From an uncultured Anaerostipes sp. (GTDB lineage: Bacteria; Bacillota; Clostridia; Lachnospirales; Lachnospiraceae): a DNA stretch of 10,078 bases. Shown here piece by piece: positions 6,076 to 10,078 of this stretch. The position numbers and the translations under genes were made by a program. The stretch spans positions 1 through 10,078 of the forward strand of contig CAAEIR010000002.1 of assembly GCA_900756035.1 (NCBI GenBank), written 5' to 3'. The number at the start of each line of letters is the position of its first letter. The stretch's first letter is position 1. The notes below the pieces were generated by a model. The model was not told the origin of the DNA. It did not search any database and was given only the letters and a program-made list of their open reading frames with translations.

Positions 6076-7560
6076 ATGACAGGTACATTTTGGGCAATTC
6101 TGCCACCGGTGATTGCCATCGTTTTAGCATTGATAACCAAGGAGGTTTATCTATCACTGATGGTTGGAATTGCATCAGGTGCACTGATGTTTCACGGATT
6201 TCATCCGATCAAAGCCATGGACACTATTTTTGCGATTATGGGGGAAAAGATCGGAGGGAATTGCGATATTTTGATTTTTTTAGTCCTTCTGGGAATTTTG
6301 GTTGCCCTGATTACAAAATCAGGGGCATCCAGAGCCTATGGAAAATGGGCAGCCCGGGCAATTCGCAGCAAACGGCAGGCGCTGTTTGCTACGGTTTGTC
6401 TTGGGGTTGTTATCTTTGTAGATGACTATTTCAATTGTCTGACCGTGGGAACGGTAATGCGGCCTGTGACAGACAAGTATAAAGTTACGAGAGCCAAGCT
6501 TGCATATGTCATTGATGCGACAGCGGCTCCTGTATGTATTATTGCTCCGATTTCAAGCTGGGCGGCTGCTGTGGGATCTTCTCTTCCAGCAGGAAGTAAT
6601 ATTGACGGATTTACATTGTTTCTCAATGCGATTCCATTCAACTATTATGCATTGCTGACCCTTGTGTTCTTGACATTTTTAATTGTTACCAATATTGATT
6701 TTTCTAAAATGAAGCAGTATGAGCAAGAAGCGTTTGCCATAGAACAGAGTGACAAGGATCATGAAGAGGTGCCGATTGTGGGACACGGACAGGTAAAAGA
6801 TCTGATTTTGCCGATTTTCTTTTTGATTTTTTCCTGTATTGGTTTTATGCTTTATACCGGAGGATTTTTTGAAGGAGCGGGAATTGCAGAAGCCTTTGCG
6901 AATTGTTCCAGTGCACGAAGTCTGGTGCTTGGCTCTTTTCTGGCGTTGATTTTTACATTTTTGCTATATATTCCAAGAAGGGTGCTTGCTTTTGTCGATT
7001 TTTGCGGAAGTTTTGCCCAGGGATTTAAGGCAATGACATCTGCAATCATGATTTTGTGTCTTGCATGGTCATTGTCAGGAATTTGCGGAGAAGAGTACTT
7101 GAATATTCAGGGATTTGTAAGAGACGCAGTCGGGGGAAGCACTATGGCGGTCATTGTGATGCCGATTTTGTTTTTTGTAATTTCTTTAGGACTTGCTTTT
7201 GCTACAGGAACTTCCTGGGGAACCTTTGGGATTTTAATTCCGATTTCTGTGACGGTATTAAGCGGTGATTACGGAATGATGTCGGTTTGTGTGGGAGCAA
7301 TTCTTGCAGGAGCAGTTTGCGGTGATCACATATCTCCGATTTCGGATACGACGATTCTTTCTTCGGCAGGTGCACAGTGCAAACATATTGATCATGTCGC
7401 AACTCAGATGCCATATGCAATGGTTGTTGCTTTGTGTGCATGTGCAGGCTACATTACGGCAGGAGTGACGGGGAACGGATATTTTGGACTGCTGGCGGCA
7501 GCTGTTGTGCTGGCAGTGGAAATGGTAGTGATTGTAACATTAGAAAAGCGGAGAAGATAG
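6076..7560 (+). CDS. NhaC-superfamily Na+/H+ (or organic acid) antiporter
   Basis: This is a polytopic membrane protein of 494 residues with roughly 11-13 hydrophobic segments, of the Na_H_antiporter (NhaC) family. Signatures are FVDDYFNCLTVGTVMRP (114-130, Asp116-117), the following TRAKLAYVIDATAAP (138-152), APISSW (157-162), a large hydrophilic loop at about 209-240, GTSWGTFGILIP (378-389) and GDHISPISDTTILSS (416-430) ending near TQMPYA (443-448). Some family members exchange Na+ and H+, while relatives such as MleN couple this to malate and lactate. Lying 13 bases after the hydratase gene, with its ribosome binding site AAGGAG (6061-6066) overlapping that gene's stop, it may import the hydratase substrate or export its product. 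This is inference. Its stop codon is one base before the MoxR start, and no terminator is seen. Confidence 0.92.
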   Translation: MTGTFWAILPPVIAIVLALITKEVYLSLMVGIASGALMFHGFHPIKAMDTIFAIMGEKIGGNCDILIFLVLLGILVALITKSGASRAYGKWAARAIRSKRQALFATVCLGVVIFVDDYFNCLTVGTVMRPVTDKYKVTRAKLAYVIDATAAPVCIIAPISSWAAAVGSSLPAGSNIDGFTLFLNAIPFNYYALLTLVFLTFLIVTNIDFSKMKQYEQEAFAIEQSDKDHEEVPIVGHGQVKDLILPIFFLIFSCIGFMLYTGGFFEGAGIAEAFANCSSARSLVLGSFLALIFTFLLYIPRRVLAFVDFCGSFAQGFKAMTSAIMILCLAWSLSGICGEEYLNIQGFVRDAVGGSTMAVIVMPILFFVISLGLAFATGTSWGTFGILIPISVTVLSGDYGMMSVCVGAILAGAVCGDHISPISDTTILSSAGAQCKHIDHVATQMPYAMVVALCACAGYITAGVTGNGYFGLLAAAVVLAVEMVVIVTLEKRRR

Positions 7561-7561
7561 A

Positions 7562-8518
7562 ATGGAAGAGCTCTTGATGTGTAAAAAATCTGAAAAAGCT
7601 ATGAGAGAAATCCGCCGCATGATTATCGGAAAGGATCAGACCATCCGCCAGGTGATGACGGCAATTCTTGCAGGAGGGCATATTTTAATTGAAGATATTC
7701 CCGGAGTCGGAAAGACGACTCTGGCATTAGCGTTTTCCAGAGTTTTGGGATTGGATTATCAGCGGATTCAGTTTACGCCGGATGTTATGCCGACCGATAT
7801 TGCCGGATTTTCTGTTTATCAGAAAGAAACGGGACGTTTTGAATATCGAAAAGGTGCGGCGATGACAAATCTTTTACTGGCAGATGAGATGAATCGAACG
7901 TCTCCGAAAACTCAGTCAGCACTTCTTGAAGCAATGGAAGAAGGGAAAATTACGGTAGACGGTGAGACAAGAGAACTGCCAAAGCCCTATATTGTAATTG
8001 CCACGCAGAACCCGTTGGGATCCATTGGAACCCACTCTCTTCCGGAGTCTCAGCTGGATCGTTTTATGATTCGGATTTCTTTGGGATATCCGGATAAGGA
8101 GAGCGAAGTAGCGATGTTAAAACAAGGAAGCGTAAATGTTACCATTGATGAGATCAGGGAACAGATTTCTGTAGACGAACTTTTGGCAATCCGGCAGGAA
8201 GTGGAAGGAATTTTTGTTCATGATGATATTTTAAGATATATTGTAGAAATTGCAAATCGAACGAGAAGTTCAAAAGACTTGGAACTCGGTATTAGCCCTA
8301 GAGGAACGATTGCGCTTTTACAGATGGCAAAAGCAAATGCATATCTGTCTAACCGCAGTTATATGATTCCGGAGGATGTAAAAGAAGTCTTTTTAGTCAC
8401 GGCGGGGCACCGTGTGATCAAGAGTAAGGAAGCCAGAATCCAGAAAAAGACAAGGGAAGAAATTTTAAAAGGAATATTGAGGACCATTCCTCTGCCTAAA
8501 GGGAATCGGAAAGGTTAA
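7562..8518 (+). CDS. MoxR-family AAA+ ATPase
   Basis: This is a cytoplasmic AAA+ ATPase of 318 residues, normal for MoxR, a family thought to act as chaperones that help assemble or activate partner complexes. Visible elements are Walker A GVGKTT (48-53), FTPDVMPTDIAGF (71-83, a MoxR hallmark), Walker B LLLADEMNR (104-112, Asp108-Glu109), sensor 1 ATQNP (147-151), the arginine-finger-type LDRF (165-168) and sensor 2 GISPRG (243-248, Arg247). The ATG at 7562 has GGAG (7550-7553) eight bases upstream. An in-frame ATG at 7577 is an alternative. DUF58 and transglutaminase-type genes follow, the classic partners. It begins one base after the antiporter stop, so it is probably cotranscribed with it. 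Confidence 0.95.
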   Translation: MEELLMCKKSEKAMREIRRMIIGKDQTIRQVMTAILAGGHILIEDIPGVGKTTLALAFSRVLGLDYQRIQFTPDVMPTDIAGFSVYQKETGRFEYRKGAAMTNLLLADEMNRTSPKTQSALLEAMEEGKITVDGETRELPKPYIVIATQNPLGSIGTHSLPESQLDRFMIRISLGYPDKESEVAMLKQGSVNVTIDEIREQISVDELLAIRQEVEGIFVHDDILRYIVEIANRTRSSKDLELGISPRGTIALLQMAKANAYLSNRSYMIPEDVKEVFLVTAGHRVIKSKEARIQKKTREEILKGILRTIPLPKGNRKG

Positions 8519-8520
8519 TT

Positions 8521-9459
8521 ATGTATTTTTTTGTAATTATATTCGGAATTATTTATTGGATCATCTATGGGAACTGGATAGGAGGATGTCTTGTGGCATC
8601 CTTATTTCTTATTCTTTTTCTTTCGATTGGCAGGTGCAAAAGAGAAAAGAATCGGCTTGACGTGATAATTGTGGCATCGGAATATATGATTACAGAGGGG
8701 GAACCTCTCCGTTTAGATATTAAAGTTTTGGGAAAGGAATTTATGAATTCCAGACAATTTGAGTTAGATTACACGGTGGAATCTGTATTTCGAGAGCAAA
8801 AAAAGAAAAAAACTTTGCGTTTTGTCTGGGGAAGACAGGAGCAGACAGCTGTTTTTCCGAAAAAAATGGAGGTTTGTGGTGACTACACTTTGCACTTTAC
8901 GGCGCTAAGATGGAAAGACTTAACAGGCATCTATATGGAAAAGAAAGAGTTTCAAAAGGAAATTCGGCTTTTGGTAATGCCAAAGCGGTTTCCTATGGAG
9001 ATGATGAGCAAGAAACTCATAAATGAGAAACTTTGGGAACAGGGGTTTGAATATGACGGAATCCGACCATACCAGGAAGGGGATCGTATATCCAGAGTTC
9101 ACTGGAAACTTTATGCCGGAAAAGGCGACTTGCTTGTTCGGAAAGAAGAGGAGGATACAGCTCCTGCGGAGATCTGCGTGGAAATTTGCAATCTGAAAGA
9201 AAAGCAGTTTTCAAACTATTTTGCAGCGTTCTATTCCATTTCAGGCTTTTTGCTGGATGAAGGGATTTCACAGAAGATTTATTTTGGAAAAAGCTGTTTT
9301 GAATTAAATCATATAGAACAGTATGGAGAGTTGTTTACAGAGATATTTCAGGAGAATCTTAAGTATCCAGTATCCGAAGAACATCAGGAAGCATTAAAGA
9401 TTGATATCGGAGATGGAAAACGGACTATGGAAGATTATTTGTATGATATGGAGTTATGA
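8521..9459 (+). CDS. DUF58 domain membrane protein (MoxR partner)
   Basis: This is a 312-residue protein with two N-terminal membrane segments (about 2-16 and 20-36), a charged connector, a beta-rich middle (about 45-155), and the DUF58 signature GIRPYQEGDRISRVHWKLYA (180-199) continuing to GDLLVRKEEED (202-212). The remaining C-terminal third would be the von Willebrand-A-like part; it is short, and I do not see a complete metal-adhesion motif in it. DUF58 proteins are regularly encoded beside MoxR ATPases and are presumed to be their targets at the membrane. Their biochemical role is not established. GGAAAGG (8508-8514) is six bases before ATG, which lies two bases after the MoxR stop. The last base of its stop codon is shared with the next gene's ATG. 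Confidence 0.93.
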   Translation: MYFFVIIFGIIYWIIYGNWIGGCLVASLFLILFLSIGRCKREKNRLDVIIVASEYMITEGEPLRLDIKVLGKEFMNSRQFELDYTVESVFREQKKKKTLRFVWGRQEQTAVFPKKMEVCGDYTLHFTALRWKDLTGIYMEKKEFQKEIRLLVMPKRFPMEMMSKKLINEKLWEQGFEYDGIRPYQEGDRISRVHWKLYAGKGDLLVRKEEEDTAPAEICVEICNLKEKQFSNYFAAFYSISGFLLDEGISQKIYFGKSCFELNHIEQYGELFTEIFQENLKYPVSEEHQEALKIDIGDGKRTMEDYLYDMEL

Positions 9460-10078
9460 TGATAGATGTAAAAAAGAGAATAATTGAATATGCGATGCTT
9501 GCATTGATTTTTGCATCTGTGATTCAGAGTATTTTCGCAGGTTTTAGAATCAGTCAGTATCATTTGATTTTGGTAGCCTGCAGCGCATTGATCCTCTTAG
9601 GCGGATGCATCTTGATGGATTGGACAAAATGGGCATTTGTTGGTTATGGAATCATTTGTGTCCTTTTTTTGCTTTTGGGGAAAACCGAGCTTATTAACGG
9701 ATTTCGCATTATAAGCAATAAGATGACAGATGCGATAAATCAGAGTATGGATTTGGGATTTTATTATTATGTTTCCGTAAATCTGGAGAGCAGTCGAAGA
9801 GACAGCGTACTTGCAATTTTATTTTTCTTCATTTTAGTCGGGATTTTCATTGGTCTGCTTCGATATAAACCGCTGATTCTGTTTTTTATCACCGGAATAT
9901 TTGAATGTGCGGTTCTAATCATTGCACCATACAGTATTTCTTCTGCTTTTTTTGTTTTTTTGGGAGCCTGGATGGCTTATTTCGGGTTTCGCAAGAAAAA
10001 GATTTATTTCGGCTCGGCTCTGGCAGTGCTGTTTTGTCTGGCGGCCATTCCGCTGCATTTTTATGATCAGGCAAAAAT
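9459..10078 (+). CDS. TgpA-like transglutaminase membrane protein, N-terminal part (runs off window)
   Basis: An open frame with no stop runs to the window edge, 206 codons from the ATG at 9459. That ATG overlaps the DUF58 stop by one base (TGATG), with GGAG (9450-9453) five bases upstream. The ATG at 9456 in the same frame would leave only two bases to that site. The visible part is a multi-pass membrane domain: hydrophobic segments around 10-28, 36-53, 58-73, 118-137, 140-157, 159-175 and 183-197, with a hydrophilic stretch at about 75-115 between the third and fourth. No catalytic domain is visible yet. Identification as the transglutaminase-core protein of the MoxR-DUF58-TgpA cluster rests on position and membrane architecture, so it is an inference. 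The Cys-His-Asp transglutaminase core should lie beyond the edge. Confidence 0.7.
   Translation, partial: MIDVKKRIIEYAMLALIFASVIQSIFAGFRISQYHLILVACSALILLGGCILMDWTKWAFVGYGIICVLFLLLGKTELINGFRIISNKMTDAINQSMDLGFYYYVSVNLESSRRDSVLAILFFFILVGIFIGLLRYKPLILFFITGIFECAVLIIAPYSISSAFFVFLGAWMAYFGFRKKKIYFGSALAVLFCLAAIPLHFYDQAK

Noticed and set aside
6090..6425. 111-codon + strand frame inside the antiporter gene.
   Set aside because: It is an alternative frame of a clearly conserved membrane protein, with no ribosome binding site and no family resemblance.

Overview
This window looks like the chromosome of a low-GC Firmicute, most likely a gut-type Clostridia of the Lachnospiraceae. That placement is inferred from A/T-leaning codon use (AGA for Arg, GCA, GGA), consensus-like promoters with AGGAGG ribosome binding sites, a thiM-thiE pair, and a small Cys/Gly-rich hydrophobic peptide of a kind I associate with that family. 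No tRNA, rRNA, CRISPR array, transposase or phage gene was found. All eight larger genes are on the + strand and intact, except the last, which runs off the window. One small gene is on the - strand.

Layout. 1-150: the tail of an unidentified upstream gene and a hairpin terminator. 150-492: a divergently transcribed 71-residue peptide with 12 Cys and 19 Gly, built as two repeats, with its own terminator and sigma-A-type promoter. 525-2607: thiM (hydroxyethylthiazole kinase), thiE (thiamine-phosphate synthase, overlapping thiM and probably starting at TTG) and a LOG-family nucleotide phosphoribohydrolase. 2610-3720: a separate promoter, a stand-alone MraY-type phosphoglycosyl transferase and a strong terminator. 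3722-10078: an extended -10 promoter followed by tightly packed genes: an aconitase-family hydratase with three Fe-S-type Cys, an NhaC-superfamily antiporter, a MoxR AAA+ ATPase, a DUF58 protein, and the N-terminal membrane half of what is probably a TgpA-like transglutaminase protein.

How they may work together. ThiM salvages the thiazole alcohol and ThiE joins it to the pyrimidine, so the pair suggests thiamine salvage. The leader is far too short for a TPP riboswitch. The hydratase and antiporter, 13 bases apart, suggest uptake and (de)hydration of an organic acid whose identity the sequence does not give. MoxR, DUF58 and a transglutaminase-type membrane protein form a known conserved gene trio. 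Here it follows the antiporter gene by one base, so it may be read from the hydratase promoter. The features most worth a second look are the repeat-built Cys/Gly peptide with its divergent promoter and flanking inverted repeat, the MraY-like enzyme whose usual triple-His motif reads His-Asp-His, and the fusion of the hydratase/antiporter pair to the MoxR cluster.
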